Below, one piece after another: positions 28,507-38,719 of a stretch of DNA of 64,000 nucleotides. Position 1 is the stretch's first letter; every line of letters begins with the position of its first letter. Origin of the DNA: DASPSM01 sp963800135. Lineage in GTDB: Bacteria > Planctomycetota > Planctomycetia > Planctomycetales > Planctomycetaceae. Under the pieces are notes generated by a model. The model had not been told where the DNA came from. It worked only from the letters and a program-made list of their open reading frames with translations, and did not search any database. The translations under genes and the position numbers were made by a program. The stretch covers positions 62,001 to 126,000 of the forward strand of contig CAWCZR010000016.1 in assembly GCA_963800135.1 (NCBI GenBank). The letters are read 5' to 3'.

Positions 28507-29640
28507 ATGGATAACCTGGTCCGCCGAGAGATCATCGCCGACGCTCGGACGTTCGTGATCAAGATCGGCACCAACGTCCTGTCGCGCGACGACGACACGA
28601 TCGACGTCGACCGCATCGCCCAGCTCGCCGAGCAAATCCATCGCGTGCGCGAGACGGGCCGGCAAGTGGTCGTGGTCTCCAGCGGGGCGATCGGTGCGGG
28701 GATGGGCCTGTTGGGGCTCAAGACGCGGCCGACCGATCTGCCGCACCTGCAGGCGGCAGCGGCAGCGGGACAGGCCCATCTCATTCGCCTCTACGACGAC
28801 TGCCTGCGCAAGCATGGCTACCACGCTGCCCAGGTACTGCTCACCGCCAACGACTTCAAGAGCCGCACGCGCTATCTCAACGTTCGCAACACGCTGCACA
28901 CGCTGTTCGAATACAAAGCGATCCCCATCGTCAACGAGAACGACACAGTCAGCGTGGCCGAAATCAAGTTCGGCGATAACGACCAGCTTGCCGCGATGGT
29001 CACCGGGCTATTGAGCGATCCGCTGCTCATCATCCTCTCGATTGTCGACGGCCTGTATGACGGCGACCCGAAATCGCGCACCAGCAAGTTGATTCCGCTC
29101 GTCGATCAGTGGAACGATTCGCTGCTGGGGCTCGCGGCCCCCGGCCGCAGCTTGCGGGGGATTGGTGGGATGCCGTCGAAGCTCGAGGCGGTGCGAACTG
29201 CGACGGGCGTCGGCGAGAGTGTGATCATCGCCAACGGCACGCGTCCCGGAGTGCTCGACGAGATTCTTGCCGCGCAGGAAGTCGGCACGCTCTTTCTCGC
29301 GAAGGGCAAGGATTTACCGGCCTGGAAGCGCTGGATCGGTTTCACGGTCCGACCGAAAGGGCGTTTTATTCTCGACGAGGGGGCCTGCCGCGCCGTCGAG
29401 ACTCAGGGCAAGTCGCTCTTGGCTATTGGCATCACTGCCGTGGAGGGCGAGTTTGCCAAGGGCGAGGTCGTCTCGCTGGTCGACCGCGCCGGAGAAGAAT
29501 TCGCCCGCGGCCTTACCAACTACAACGCACACGATGCCCGGGCGATTGCAGGCAAGCGCTCGGAGGAAATCATCCAAGCTCTGGGCAGCCTTCCCTACGA
29601 GGAAGTCATCCACCGCGATAACCTTGTCGTGACGACGTGA
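28507..29640 (+). CDS. proB: Glutamate 5-kinase
   Basis: 377 residues from ATG at 28507. The kinase domain shows FVIKIGTNVL (about 16-25), VVSSGAIGAGMGLL (about 57-70) and NENDTVSVAEIKFGDNDQLAA (substrate loop), and a C-terminal PUA domain follows (WIGFTVRPKGRFILDEGA onward). The first step of proline synthesis: ATP-dependent phosphorylation of glutamate. An alternative TTG start at 28471 is possible but adds non-conserved residues. No proA is adjacent. Confidence 0.95.
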   Translation: MDNLVRREIIADARTFVIKIGTNVLSRDDDTIDVDRIAQLAEQIHRVRETGRQVVVVSSGAIGAGMGLLGLKTRPTDLPHLQAAAAAGQAHLIRLYDDCLRKHGYHAAQVLLTANDFKSRTRYLNVRNTLHTLFEYKAIPIVNENDTVSVAEIKFGDNDQLAAMVTGLLSDPLLIILSIVDGLYDGDPKSRTSKLIPLVDQWNDSLLGLAAPGRSLRGIGGMPSKLEAVRTATGVGESVIIANGTRPGVLDEILAAQEVGTLFLAKGKDLPAWKRWIGFTVRPKGRFILDEGACRAVETQGKSLLAIGITAVEGEFAKGEVVSLVDRAGEEFARGLTNYNAHDARAIAGKRSEEIIQALGSLPYEEVIHRDNLVVTT

Positions 29641-29775
29641 GTTCGACGCAGCATTCACCGTCGTCCGGATGCGGGTGCCGCGACTCTTCCCGGTCGCCCA
29701 CGCCGCCCAGCTGAGTGGCTCCCTTCCGGTAAGGTTCCTATGCGTTTTTCTGCGTGTTGCCCAGCGGTATCTTTC

Positions 29776-29787
29776 TGACCGCGGTCA
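29776..29787. repeat. 12-base perfect palindrome
   Basis: TGACCGCGGTCA lies between the convergent ends of proB and the large TPR gene. It may be an operator or chance; no neighbouring T run supports a terminator. Confidence 0.3.
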
Positions 29788-29841
29788 ACAGTAGCGTCCC
29801 GATCCGGCGGCTTTCCGCCGTTGGCTTGCTCGTCGCATCCC

Positions 29842-32840
29842 TCAAGCGGCCTTGGGCCGGGGGGCCGCGGCGGCTTTGACTGGGGCGGGAGTTTTTGGCG
29901 CGGCATCCATCGGCGGGACTTTGACCTTCATTTGTCGAAGCAGCTGACAAGCCAGGGCATGCTCGACCCCCTGCCAGTCGTTCGCCTTGGCACAGCGAAT
30001 TAGGTACTTCTTGGCCGACTCCAGGTCGCCGCGATTCTTGAGGAAGATGGCCACGAAGTAGGGCAGCACCGATTGATTGAGCGTGCTCTTAGACGAAGCC
30101 AGAATCCGGTCGACTTCGCCAAAATCGAGCTGTTTGCCTTTTTCCGGCGGCAGCGCGTGCCGCATCTGTGCCGCGAGTGGACCGTAAAGCTGCGTTCCGC
30201 CCTCTCCGCCGCTGGGTTTCGCGGGAGCGTCCACGATCTTCTTGAGAAGGGCGTCTCGATCGGCGGTTTTGCCGATCGAATCTGCCGCGATGGCCGCGTG
30301 CAATCCCGACTCGAATTCGTGCGAGGCGTCGTAGCTTTGCTGCAATCGGGGCAGAGCGTTTGCAGTGTCGCCCAGGATGAGGAAGTACAAGCCGAAGTCC
30401 CGGCTTTGCCAGGGCGATAGGTCTTTCCCCCAGGCGGTCATCCGTTCGTGGGCTAAGGCGTCGGCGGCATGGACGTCACCGTGCCCCGTGCGATGACACC
30501 AGCACATCCAGTTGAGGCGCGCGTGATCATCGTTCTCCGAGACAGTTTTCACGAGGTGTTCGGCCTGATCCCATTCGTCGAGCAGTTCGTGGCAGCGGGC
30601 CGCCGTCATCAACGGCCCGGTGGAACCTCTTTTGGCTGCTGCATCGGCATAAACCACCGCCTCCTTGACTCGATCCTGCTCGAGCAAGGCCAGGGCAACG
30701 TCGTTTTGAAGTTGGGCTTGCTCGATTCCGTGCCCGGACAACTTGATCGCCTGGTCGAGGGTGGCTTTCCAATGCGCGTCGTCTTGCTTTGCCTTGTAAG
30801 TTGAAGCGAGCAGACGGTAGGCCGCGTAGCTGGGAGCCAATTCAGTCTCGCGCTTGGCACAGCGCTCGGCATCGTCGTAGCGCTTCATTTCGTAGTAGCG
30901 CCGGGCCAGCGCGTTCATCACCAACGGATCGTCGGCATAGGTGCGCTCGTACTTGTCCGCCTGTTTCTGCACATGCTCCCAATCTCGCGAAATCCGGGTC
31001 GCAATCACGATGGGAAGCGTGTCGCTGGTGCTCCACAACCGGTCTAAATTCTCCTTGGGAATCACGCCGTGATTCGCCGAGCCGTTGAGCCCCGATTGGA
31101 CATAGCGCATTTGGTCGCCGAGAGTCAGATCGACGTGGGCTCCCGCCCTTTTGGAAAAGGGGGCCAGGCGAGGCCGCTTGGCAACCACAGAGATCCACTT
31201 CACGATGGGGACCTCCTTGTCTGTGAGCTCGTAAAGCCTGAATTTCCTCAATGCTGCAGCGGCACCGGCCTTAATCTTCCCTTGATCAAGGGTAAACGAA
31301 GCGAGGTAGCCGCTGTCGGGATGCTCTGCGACAAGCGGACCAAACGTGTCGATGGTGTTCTCCACGGAAAGACCAAGCCCGCTGTGCTCGACCGTCAGCT
31401 TCCGCATCAGCTGGGCGAAGTTGATCTCCTCGATCGAGTGCGCCACCGCGGACAGCGATGGTTCGGCGCGGTCGGACGTTCCGGCTTGTTTGAGGTCGGC
31501 GATTGCCAGTTTGCCGAACTCGATGTCGGCCGCGCTGTCCTTGGAAGTATCGCTGCTCTTGAGCCGCTCCCTGAGAGACGTGGGAAGGCCGGGAACAGCA
31601 AGGAGCTGCTTATGCAGCAATTTGCCCGTCACCGCCAGCCCTTTGTTGGCCAGCTCGCGCGCCGATCCGGCCTCGCTGAATGAAGCAATCAAGTCGTAGC
31701 CGCGCGGGCAATCGGGACATTCTTCAAGAAACGCCTGGGCGGCTTTGACGCGCACATCGTTCAGGGAGCTGAACATCACGGCTTGCAGGTTGAGGTAGCG
31801 GGCGAGGCCGCGCTCGGGCGGCGTCTTCGCCAATTTCAGCATTCCCGCCAATTGTCCTTGAGAAAAGGCGTCGAGGATCCCGGTCCAAAATGGGAGTGCC
31901 GTCGCCGCATCGCCCGATTTCTTTTTGGCTGCCGCGATGTCGCTCGCCGCCAGGGAGTCTGCGCCGAACAGCGTGCGCGCGTAGGCGCGATGCCAAAGCG
32001 CCAGGGGGATCCGTCGCTTTCGTGCATCAACCGTTCTGCATAGAGGAGCGCGCGGGCATGGTAGGCTTTGTGGGCGGCGCTGTAATAAAACTCGGTCAGC
32101 GATCCGAGATTGGCGTAGCCGACGACCAGCGCTGCCAGCAGTTGGGGTGATTCGCCCTTCTCATGAATCTCGCCGTGAATTTGCCGCAAACCGCCCAAGA
32201 CCGAGAGCTCGTTCCAACTCCAAAGTAAATCGGTCGCCTCGGCAGGCACGTCCGAGGAGGCTCGCGCCGCAGGCACGGATCCTTTTGCGCCGACTTGCGT
32301 CAGCACCTCTTTGAAATCAGTCCGAGACCAGGCTTCGGCCTTCGCGGCTGCGGTCGCGATCGATTGCGGCTCATTGAGGTCCACGTTGATGATGCCGCGC
32401 CAGAGGCGTTCGTCCTCCGGACCGCGAGTGATCGCATAATCGATGCGCGTACGCCGCGCCTCGCCCGACGGATCGATCGTCATCTGGAAGGGAACCGATT
32501 TCTTGTCCGGAGTCTTTGGAAAGTCTTCTCGCAATAACTTGTCACGTGTGGCAAGTCCCAGCTCATCGCGCGCGGTCAGTAAAATGCCCTGTCGCACCAG
32601 TTCTCGCAGCGCGAACGGCACGGCTTGGGTCGGTTGATCGCCAAGCTCTCGAACCGAGACGTAAATCGTGTCGCCGACTGCCTGAGGTTTGAGAGGCAAC
32701 GCGTCTGAAGTAGTTGTTGAATCGGACTTTATTCCCAGCGAGGGATCGCGATCCATCTCCCGAACCCAATAACCGGCGGCCCCGCCAATGGCGACCAGGA
32801 CAGCGACAACAACCAGCGAAATCACAAAGCTGCGTGACAT
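29842..32840 (-). CDS. Large membrane-anchored TPR protein (frameshifted)
   Basis: The first frame starts at 32840 with a membrane anchor (about 5-27, SLVVVAVLVAIGG) and a mixed domain. Around 32004-32008 the reading frame breaks in a five-C run (minus strand); with one more C the protein continues LALWHRAYARTLFG and runs in the second frame to 29842. The repaired protein is about 1000 residues. The C-terminal two thirds are TPR-like helical repeats (for example YYEMKRYDDAERCAKRETEL), and the tail is Pro/Ala/Lys-rich. Function unknown; it shares overall plan with the neighbouring TPR-like protein. Confidence 0.75.
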
Positions 32841-33166
32841 GCGATACCTCAGGTCGACCAGAGCCGGCAGGCCGAGAAGCGAATTTAGGGGAGGTTAATG
32901 TTCCGGCGAAGAGCGGGCAAAGTGAACCCGTTTATCGTGGCGCGACGGCCCATTTCCCGCAACCATCCTGCCTCGGCAACGGTGAGAAATCTCACCAGCC
33001 GTCGACGGCGGGGACTTCGGTACTGACTGACTCAACCATCACGACCGATGCGTGGCTTGCGAGCCGGGTGGTTATAATTGGTCGCTCCTCAGGCGCCCTC
33101 GCAAAAGGTTCTTATTCGTCGCGGATTCTTGCGGACAACATCTCCCCAACGAAAGAGCGCCCTCCG
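32841..33166. other. Divergent intergenic region
   Basis: About 325 bases between the large TPR gene and the quinone oxidoreductase. The oxidoreductase frame stays open through most of it, but the translation is not protein-like. No other gene or site is supported. Confidence 0.4.
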
Positions 33167-34147
33167 ATGAAGGCCGTCGTGTGTCGTGCGTTTGGTCCGC
33201 CCGAGAGTCTGGCGTTGGAGGACGTGTCTGATCCGCGGCCGGCGGAAGGGCAGGTGCTGATCGACGTTTATGCGGCCGGGCTCAATTTTCCCGACGTGCT
33301 GCAGATTGCCGGCAAATATCAGTTTCAGCCACCCTTCCCCTTTACACCGGGAGCGGAGGTCGCCGGCGTCGTCGCGGAGGTCGGACCGGGGGTGGCCGGA
33401 GTCGCGAAGGGCGACCGGGTCATGGGGATGACGGGAATCGGCGGGATGGCCGAGCGGGCCGTTGCCGCGGCTGACTCGGTGAATCCCATTCCTGAAGGGA
33501 TGGACTTTGCCCAGGCCTCCGGATTCGAGCTGGCCTATGGCACGTCGTACTACGCCCTGAAGCAGCGGGGCCACTTGCAACCGGGCGAGACGTTGCTCGT
33601 CCTCGGGGCCAGCGGCGGCGTGGGTCTGGCCGCCGTTGAGATCGGCAAGGCCTTCGGTGCGCGAGTCATCGCCGCGGCGGGCAGCGACGAAAAACTGCAA
33701 GTCGCCAAGAGCCACGGGGCCGATGTCCTCTTGAACTATGGCACTGGCAGCTTGAAGGACAAAGTGAAGGAGTTGACGGGCGGCAAGGGGGCCGACGTGA
33801 TCTTCGATCCGGTCGGCGGCGACCTCTTTGATCAGAGCACGCGCTCGATCAATTGGAACGGCCGCCTGCTCGTCGTCGGCTTCGCCAGCGGCACGATCCC
33901 CAAATTCCCCGTCAATCTCGCCTTGCTCAAAGGCTGTCAAATTGTCGGGGTGTTTTGGGGCGACTTCAAGCGGAGAGAGCCGGACGCGTATCGCCAGAAT
34001 GTTCGCGAGCTCTGCGATCTGTTCGGTGACGGGAAAATCAATCCGCTGGTCTCGCACGAATTTCCTCTCGGGCAATATGCCGCGGCGCTCAACCTGTTCG
34101 TCAACCGGCAGGCGATTGGCAAGATCGTGCTCCGCGTCAAAACTTAG
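33167..34147 (+). CDS. NADPH:quinone oxidoreductase-like (MDR family)
   Basis: 326 residues from ATG at 33167. The GroES-like N-terminal domain (AGLNFPDVLQIAGKY; PGAEVAGVV) and the Rossmann domain with GASGGVGLAAVEIGKA (about 145-160) define a zinc-free medium-chain reductase of the quinone oxidoreductase type. It probably reduces quinones or alpha,beta-unsaturated carbonyls with NADPH in the cytoplasm. The frame is open further upstream but the MKAVVCR start matches the family. Stands alone. Confidence 0.9.
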   Translation: MKAVVCRAFGPPESLALEDVSDPRPAEGQVLIDVYAAGLNFPDVLQIAGKYQFQPPFPFTPGAEVAGVVAEVGPGVAGVAKGDRVMGMTGIGGMAERAVAAADSVNPIPEGMDFAQASGFELAYGTSYYALKQRGHLQPGETLLVLGASGGVGLAAVEIGKAFGARVIAAAGSDEKLQVAKSHGADVLLNYGTGSLKDKVKELTGGKGADVIFDPVGGDLFDQSTRSINWNGRLLVVGFASGTIPKFPVNLALLKGCQIVGVFWGDFKRREPDAYRQNVRELCDLFGDGKINPLVSHEFPLGQYAAALNLFVNRQAIGKIVLRVKT

Positions 34148-34261
34148 AAGCAGGGACAAGCCCCGTTTTTGGACAGCCGATGGTTGACTTCCTGACAGCT
34201 CAAGAAATGTCACAATCACGGCTCGAACAGCAGGAAGTCGCGAGGGGAGGCTGCCCCCAGC

Positions 34262-34342
34262 GACGTCCAATCGCTTCTCGACGAGCGAATCGCCAGTTAC
34301 AAGAAGAAGCAGATCCCCGGAGCCGCCGTCGGCGACTTGTGA
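34262..34342 (+). pseudogene. Possible serine-hydrolase N-terminal fragment
   Basis: A 26-codon segment reads SLLDERIASYKKKQIPGAAV and soon stops. It resembles the region just after the signal peptide of beta-lactamase-like serine hydrolases (IPGAAVGVV), but the SxxK motif and everything after are absent. The remainder of 34148-34415 holds no gene. This is weak evidence from one short match. Confidence 0.3.
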
Positions 34343-34415
34343 GTCCGGCCCGCACCATGCAGTGCTGCTACGATCCAACGACTAGACATTCGCTCGATCT
34401 CGACAAGGAGCCGCC

Positions 34416-35480
34416 GTGTACGTCCGCAGGTTGACCGTCCCCCGATTGATCGCGGGAAAACTGAAAGTGGGCTTCGTGTTCCTCGTTCTGGGCGCCGCTC
34501 TCTTGCCGTCCACGCGTGCCGCGCGAGGCGACGAACCCTGGGTCGTCTACAACGGTCACGAAGGGCCGGGCAAGGGTAAAAAGATCGTCTTCGTCAGCGG
34601 CGACGAAGAGTATCGCTCCGAGGAGGGGCTGCTCCAGCTCGCCAAGATCCTGGCGGCCCGACATGGTTTTCATTGCACGGTGCTGTTCTCCATCGACCCA
34701 AAGGATGGCACGATCAACCCCAACCAATCGAACAATATCCCGGGGCTCGAAGCTCTCGACTCAGCCGACTTAATGGTCATTTTGACCCGCTTCCGCGATC
34801 TGCCCGACGACCAGATGCGGCACATTGTCAATTACGTCGAATCGGGCCGACCGATCGTCGCCTTGCGCACGGCCACGCATGCCTTCGCCATCAAAAGCCA
34901 CAAGACGTTCGCTCGCTACGACTGGCAGAGCAAGGAATGGGACGGCGGTTTCGGCCGGCACGTGCTGGGCGAGACCTGGATCAACCACCACGGGCATCAC
35001 GGACAGCAGAGCACGCTCGGGCTCATCGCGCCGGGAATGCAAGAACACCCCATTCTGCGCGGCATTCATAATGGCGACATTTGGGGCCCGACCGACGTCT
35101 ATGCCGCCCGGCTGCCTCTGCCCGCAACTTGCCGGACGCTGGTGTTGGGGGAAGTGCTCTCGGGCATGCATCCGACCGATCCGCCGGTTAAAGGCAAACA
35201 GAACGATCCCATGATGCCGATCGCCTGGATCAATGCGTTTGCGTCGCCCTCTGGCAAACAGGCCCGCGTTTTCACCACGACGATGGGCGCGTCCAAGGAT
35301 CTCGAGAGCGAAGGCCTCCGCCGCTTGCTCGTCAACGCCTGCTATTGGACCGTCGGCATGGAAGGCGAAATCCCGGCGAAGTCCAACGTCGAACTCGTCG
35401 GTTCCTATCGCCCGACTCCGTTCGGCTTCAACAAGTACACGCGCGGGATCAAGCCGTCCGCACACGCCTGGTCAAACTGA
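34416..35480 (+). CDS. Secreted ThuA-domain protein
   Basis: 354 residues from GTG at 34416 with AAGGAG at 34405-34410. An N-terminal signal peptide (hydrophobic 18-34, cleavage near TRAARG) precedes a ThuA-like/trehalose-utilisation domain: KIVFVSGDEEYRSEEGL, a Rossmann-like core and GHHGQQSTLG. ThuA domains have a class I glutamine-amidotransferase-like fold without the catalytic triad and are abundant in planctomycetes, where they are tied to sugar or glycan use; the exact role is unknown. Probably extracytoplasmic. Its stop is three bases from the convergent gluconokinase stop. Confidence 0.85.
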   Translation: MYVRRLTVPRLIAGKLKVGFVFLVLGAALLPSTRAARGDEPWVVYNGHEGPGKGKKIVFVSGDEEYRSEEGLLQLAKILAARHGFHCTVLFSIDPKDGTINPNQSNNIPGLEALDSADLMVILTRFRDLPDDQMRHIVNYVESGRPIVALRTATHAFAIKSHKTFARYDWQSKEWDGGFGRHVLGETWINHHGHHGQQSTLGLIAPGMQEHPILRGIHNGDIWGPTDVYAARLPLPATCRTLVLGEVLSGMHPTDPPVKGKQNDPMMPIAWINAFASPSGKQARVFTTTMGASKDLESEGLRRLLVNACYWTVGMEGEIPAKSNVELVGSYRPTPFGFNKYTRGIKPSAHAWSN

Positions 35481-35483
35481 CGC

Positions 35484-35972
35484 CTAGAGTCCGAGCCTGG
35501 CGCGGATCTCGGCGGCGATGGCAGGCGGCGGTTGTGCGATGTCGACGCGGATCGCATCTTCCGGAGGCTCCAGGTCCTCGAACTGGCTCTCGAGCAGTGC
35601 CGGGTTCATGAAATGCCCCTTGCGGTCGGCCAAGCGCTCGCGGAGCGTCTCTCGCGAGCCGGACAAGTAAACGAATCGGAGCGCCGCTGGATCGTGACCC
35701 TCGAGATAGTGTTGGTAACTGTGCTTGAGGGCTGAGCAGGCGAGGACGACGTTCTCACCGCAGCGAACGGCCTCATCAAGGCGGTGCCGAATAGCATCGA
35801 GCCAGGGCCCCCGGTCGTCGTCGTTGAGCGGAATGCCCCGCCGCATCTTCTCGACATTCGCCGGCGGATGAAAATCGTCCCCTTCGACGAACGCCCAACC
35901 CAATGCGCCGGCCAGGAGTTTGCCGACGGTCGACTTGCCGGTCCCGGTCACGCCCATCAGAACGATGATCAC
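35484..35972 (-). CDS. gntK: Gluconokinase
   Basis: 162 residues, typical length for the GntK family. P-loop GVTGTGKSTVG (about 7-17), GDDFHPPANVEKMRRGIPL (gluconate-binding region), ACSALKHSYQ and the GHFMNPALLESQF segment are all conserved. It phosphorylates D-gluconate to 6-phosphogluconate with ATP, feeding the pentose-phosphate or Entner-Doudoroff pathway. It borders the accessory island that begins just to its right. Confidence 0.93.
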   Translation of the reverse strand: MIIVLMGVTGTGKSTVGKLLAGALGWAFVEGDDFHPPANVEKMRRGIPLNDDDRGPWLDAIRHRLDEAVRCGENVVLACSALKHSYQHYLEGHDPAALRFVYLSGSRETLRERLADRKGHFMNPALLESQFEDLEPPEDAIRVDIAQPPPAIAAEIRARLGL

Positions 35973-35999
35973 GTTCAGAACTCCGAGAGACAGTTTCTC

Positions 36000-36690
36000 A
36001 AATTCCCCGAGTTATCTCGGTGAAACAACGTGTCCCGTCCCGCGGTGAGTCCAAAGTCCCGGGTCCAAAGTCCAAAGTCGGGATTGCGAGGATCGGATCT
36101 TTCGACCTTGGACTTTGGACCTAAGCCCGACGTGTCCCGACCCACCGACCCACCGGCCAGTCTCTTTCCACCGCGACCACTTGTCCCACCGGCAACTTTC
36201 TTTCCGCGTGTCCCCGTCCCATTGAGTCCCGCGCTTTCGTGTCCCGTCCCGGTGGGGCCGGGTCACCAATTTGGTGGGTCACTTCGTCTTCTTTTGACTT
36301 TGGACCTTGGACTGGTTTGACGCTGCCGGGGATCTTTTTCTCCCCTCTGTGAAAATGGATCCCCACCACCGCCGGGGATCCTTTCACCGGCGGCCGAGAC
36401 TCTGCAGACCGCGGACGCCGCGCAACCGCGCCGAGAGAAGCCGAGTGCAATCCGCGCGCAGGCGACCGCTCGCGCGCCAAAAGCCGCTCACTCCATTGAG
36501 CCACAAAAACCCGATTCGACCAAGATCAGTTTCGCGAAATCCGAGCTAGACCGGCAGCGTGGTCATTGAGGCCGTGCTTGGCTCGGACGGATACTGAAAA
36601 GCCTGACTGGCACCGGCCTCCAACACAAACACCGACATCTTTCCCGTGCTCAACTCCGCTGTCGTGCGACTGTGCGACGATGAACCGCGT
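36000..36690. other. Gene-free left edge of the accessory island
   Basis: About 690 bases without a supported gene. The left half is the repeat tract; the right half (36330-36690) has direct repeats around GGGGATCC and nothing recognisable. This is the boundary between GC-rich core DNA and the island. Confidence 0.5.
36041..36320. repeat. Heptanucleotide and GTCCC-rich repeat tract
   Basis: TCCAAAG heptamers occur in tandem (36050-36058, 36064-36079) and inverted as GACCTTGGACTTTGGACC (36104-36121) and again near 36296-36313. Between them is DNA dominated by GTCCCG and GACCCACCG words. The first and second sets can pair as a long hairpin (36064-36121). It resembles short tandemly repeated repetitive sequences; no gene is supported. 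Confidence 0.7.
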
Positions 36691-37038
36691 TCACGCGACG
36701 CGCAGGCTGGTGATGCCGACAAGGCTGAGGAAAATGGTGCCGTCAACGTCGGCCTTGCAATACTGGACTCTCGCCGCACCGGTCCTGCCGTCCGCTAGCT
36801 CCACGCGAACGCAAATACTGAGCGGGCCGCCCGCCACTCGCATCGGCTCGCGAAACTGGTCGTAGGTGCATTCGATGTGGGCCACTCCGTACCAGAAATG
36901 CACTTCGTCAGAATAGACGTGCTCGAACAGATGGAATTGGCCGTGAAACTTCTCGCTTAGCAGTTCCGCTGTATCGTTGTCTGCCGTGAATTGAAAGCGG
37001 GCATCAATCTTTGAGTACGGAACGCTTACGGTTTCCAT
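36691..37038 (-). CDS. Hypothetical protein
   Basis: 115 residues from ATG at 37038, chosen over ATG at 37047 because AAGGA sits about nine bases upstream. The sequence is mixed alpha/beta with no recognised motif (METVSVPYSKIDARFQF at the start). It is protein-like in composition and ends in a clear stop. It follows the small upstream ORF by about 20 bases and may be co-transcribed with it. Function not recognised. Confidence 0.55.
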   Translation of the reverse strand: METVSVPYSKIDARFQFTADNDTAELLSEKFHGQFHLFEHVYSDEVHFWYGVAHIECTYDQFREPMRVAGGPLSICVRVELADGRTGAARVQYCKADVDGTIFLSLVGITSLRVA

Positions 37039-37057
37039 GTTGACCATTCCTTACGGC

Positions 37058-37336
37058 TCACAATCCCTCGATGACGAAGAAATCGTAGCCACAACACTGC
37101 GGAATCCGGTTCGCCTCGCCAACGTGCTTAATCGTGTTGACCTGTTGGTTGGTGATGACCCTTAACTGGCGGTCGCGAGAATCGACAAGCGAGAGTGCCT
37201 CACCATCGAAAGACAAAATGCCGCCGCATACCACTTCGAAGCCCGCCCCACGCTGGCGTAGGACCACCAGAGTTCGGCCGCGAGAGTGTGCGGTTGCATG
37301 CGCCTTTGCCCCTAGACAAGATGAGCCTCTGCGCAT
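37058..37336 (-). CDS. Small hypothetical protein, start uncertain
   Basis: The C-terminal 70 residues look like a small beta-rich domain (RTLVVLRQRGAGFEVVCGG; CCGYDFFVIEGL at the end). The upstream part is arginine-rich and not protein-like, so the true start may be internal (for example a GTG within LVVLR). No family recognised. It ends about 20 bases before the next minus-strand gene. Confidence 0.4.
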   Translation of the reverse strand: MRRGSSCLGAKAHATAHSRGRTLVVLRQRGAGFEVVCGGILSFDGEALSLVDSRDRQLRVITNQQVNTIKHVGEANRIPQCCGYDFFVIEGL

Positions 37337-37513
37337 CGGACCCGCTCTGTTCCGAACATACGGTCGGCAGCGGGGAAAAGCTCCACGGGGCTGCCTGCCA
37401 CGCTTGCTCCTTCTTGCCTGAAACGTCGTGTGAGCGGGGGAACAAGTATTTGGATCGGTCGGCTTTGGTTCCGACAGTCGAGCGAACCACTTTGGCGTTC
37501 TTCGGATGAGCCG

Positions 37514-38140
37514 ATGACGCCGGAGCAAGTCATTGTCGAATCCGCATACTGCTTGGCGTGCAGCATTCCAAGCAGCACAGTCGAATCGGTTGCGGCAGCG
37601 ATTCTGACGAGTTCAGGAAGTTCGTTGCGGGCTGAAATCTCGAAACGGGTTGCGCACCATCAACACCGTGACTTGGCCCTTGCGTTTGTGGATCGCTGGC
37701 GAAACGATGCCAGCAATATCGACGCTCAGGTTGTTGCGATCGCTCTCCAGACCGCTGTCCTATCCGAGCAAAAGCATCGAGATTCTCAGAATGTTGAGCT
37801 TGTCTGGACCGGGCCGGATACCGGAGACACGCCATTCCGACGAACCGAACAGGCGATCCTGCAAGTTTTGGATTCTGCTCAGGATCGCATCACGCTGGTC
37901 AGTTTTGCCGTGTATCGCATCCCGAACATTGCCAATTCTCTGATCCGAGTCGCAAAGCGTGGCGTCCATCTCACGGTAATCGTCGAAACCCCAGACAAAA
38001 TCGAGGGTGAGGGCGAATACAGCACCATCCGAGCACTGGGAGAGGAGGTCGCCGCCTGGGCCGGAAAGTCGCCCGTCGCACCTTGGGTCTATCGGGCTGA
38101 AAAGGCCCGCAAGCAGAGGGAGAGGAAATCGGCGTGTTGA
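37514..38140 (+). CDS. Truncated DrmC-like phospholipase-D-family protein
   Basis: 208 residues from ATG at 37514. The segment ELVWTGPDTGDTPFRRTEQA and the following DRITLVSFAVYRIPNIANSL are characteristic of DrmC, the PLD-family protein of the DISARM anti-phage system. In DrmC the HxKxxxxD (HKD) motif and final strand lie after this point; here the frame ends at KARKQRERKSAC, so no HKD motif is present and the protein should be catalytically inactive. No frame downstream restores it, so this looks like a deletion. No drmA, drmB or DISARM methylase lies in the window. It opens a plus-strand chain of overlapping genes. Confidence 0.72.
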   Translation: MTPEQVIVESAYCLACSIPSSTVESVAAAILTSSGSSLRAEISKRVAHHQHRDLALAFVDRWRNDASNIDAQVVAIALQTAVLSEQKHRDSQNVELVWTGPDTGDTPFRRTEQAILQVLDSAQDRITLVSFAVYRIPNIANSLIRVAKRGVHLTVIVETPDKIEGEGEYSTIRALGEEVAAWAGKSPVAPWVYRAEKARKQRERKSAC

Positions 38141-38176
38141 ACAGAACTTCACAATGGAAAATGAAACGGTGACGTA

Positions 38177-38719
38177 ATGGTGGTGCCTCAGAAGGCGAGT
38201 GAATGGTCGTTCGAAGAGGTTACGACCCGGGTGGAGGAGGCCGCAAAACAACTCCGGGAGGAGAGGGAACCAATTCTTTTCCACAACCATGCGAGTGAGC
38301 GCTCGATCTCGCATCGATTTGCTGTTCATTTGGAAAGGCGGTTTGAGACGTGGAATGTCGATTGCGAGTACAACAGGCAGGACGATGACCTAAACAAGTA
38401 CAAAAAATTATTCCTTCCAAAAAACGACGATGGCACCGTATGGGTGTTCGAACGAGAGGAGGGCAGTCGGGTCTTTCCCGACATCGTTGTTCATCACCGA
38501 GGACTTAACGATCCGGACGACAACCTTCTTGTGATCGAGGTGAAGCTCGCTTGGAGTCAATATAGCAATAAACGTGATCTCAAAAAGCTAAAAGCGTTCA
38601 CGGGCCGATATCCTGTAAAGCAGGTAGTCTTCTATCGTTTCGGCCTATTCGTGAAATTCGACGAAGAAGGTCGACTAATTAAGTTCAAGGGATTCGAGCG
38701 TGGGTATAGACAAGAATGA
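38177..38719 (+). CDS. PD-(D/E)XK nuclease-like protein
   Basis: 180 residues. A nuclease-type core is visible: an early helix with SERSISHRFAVHLERRFETW, then FPDIVVHHRG (candidate catalytic Asp) and LLVIEVKLAW (ExK). The arrangement D...ExK with a helix carrying conserved E/R residues fits the restriction-endonuclease-like fold, found in many defence and repair proteins; the specific role is unknown. It starts 36 bases after the truncated DrmC gene and overlaps the next ORF by 20 bases. Confidence 0.7.
   Translation: MVVPQKASEWSFEEVTTRVEEAAKQLREEREPILFHNHASERSISHRFAVHLERRFETWNVDCEYNRQDDDLNKYKKLFLPKNDDGTVWVFEREEGSRVFPDIVVHHRGLNDPDDNLLVIEVKLAWSQYSNKRDLKKLKAFTGRYPVKQVVFYRFGLFVKFDEEGRLIKFKGFERGYRQE

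Noticed and set aside
36121..36504. 127-codon minus-strand ORF and a possible tRNA-like string (GGCTC...GAGC)
   Set aside because: The ORF runs through the repeat tract and lacks protein character; the string has no anticodon or T arm.
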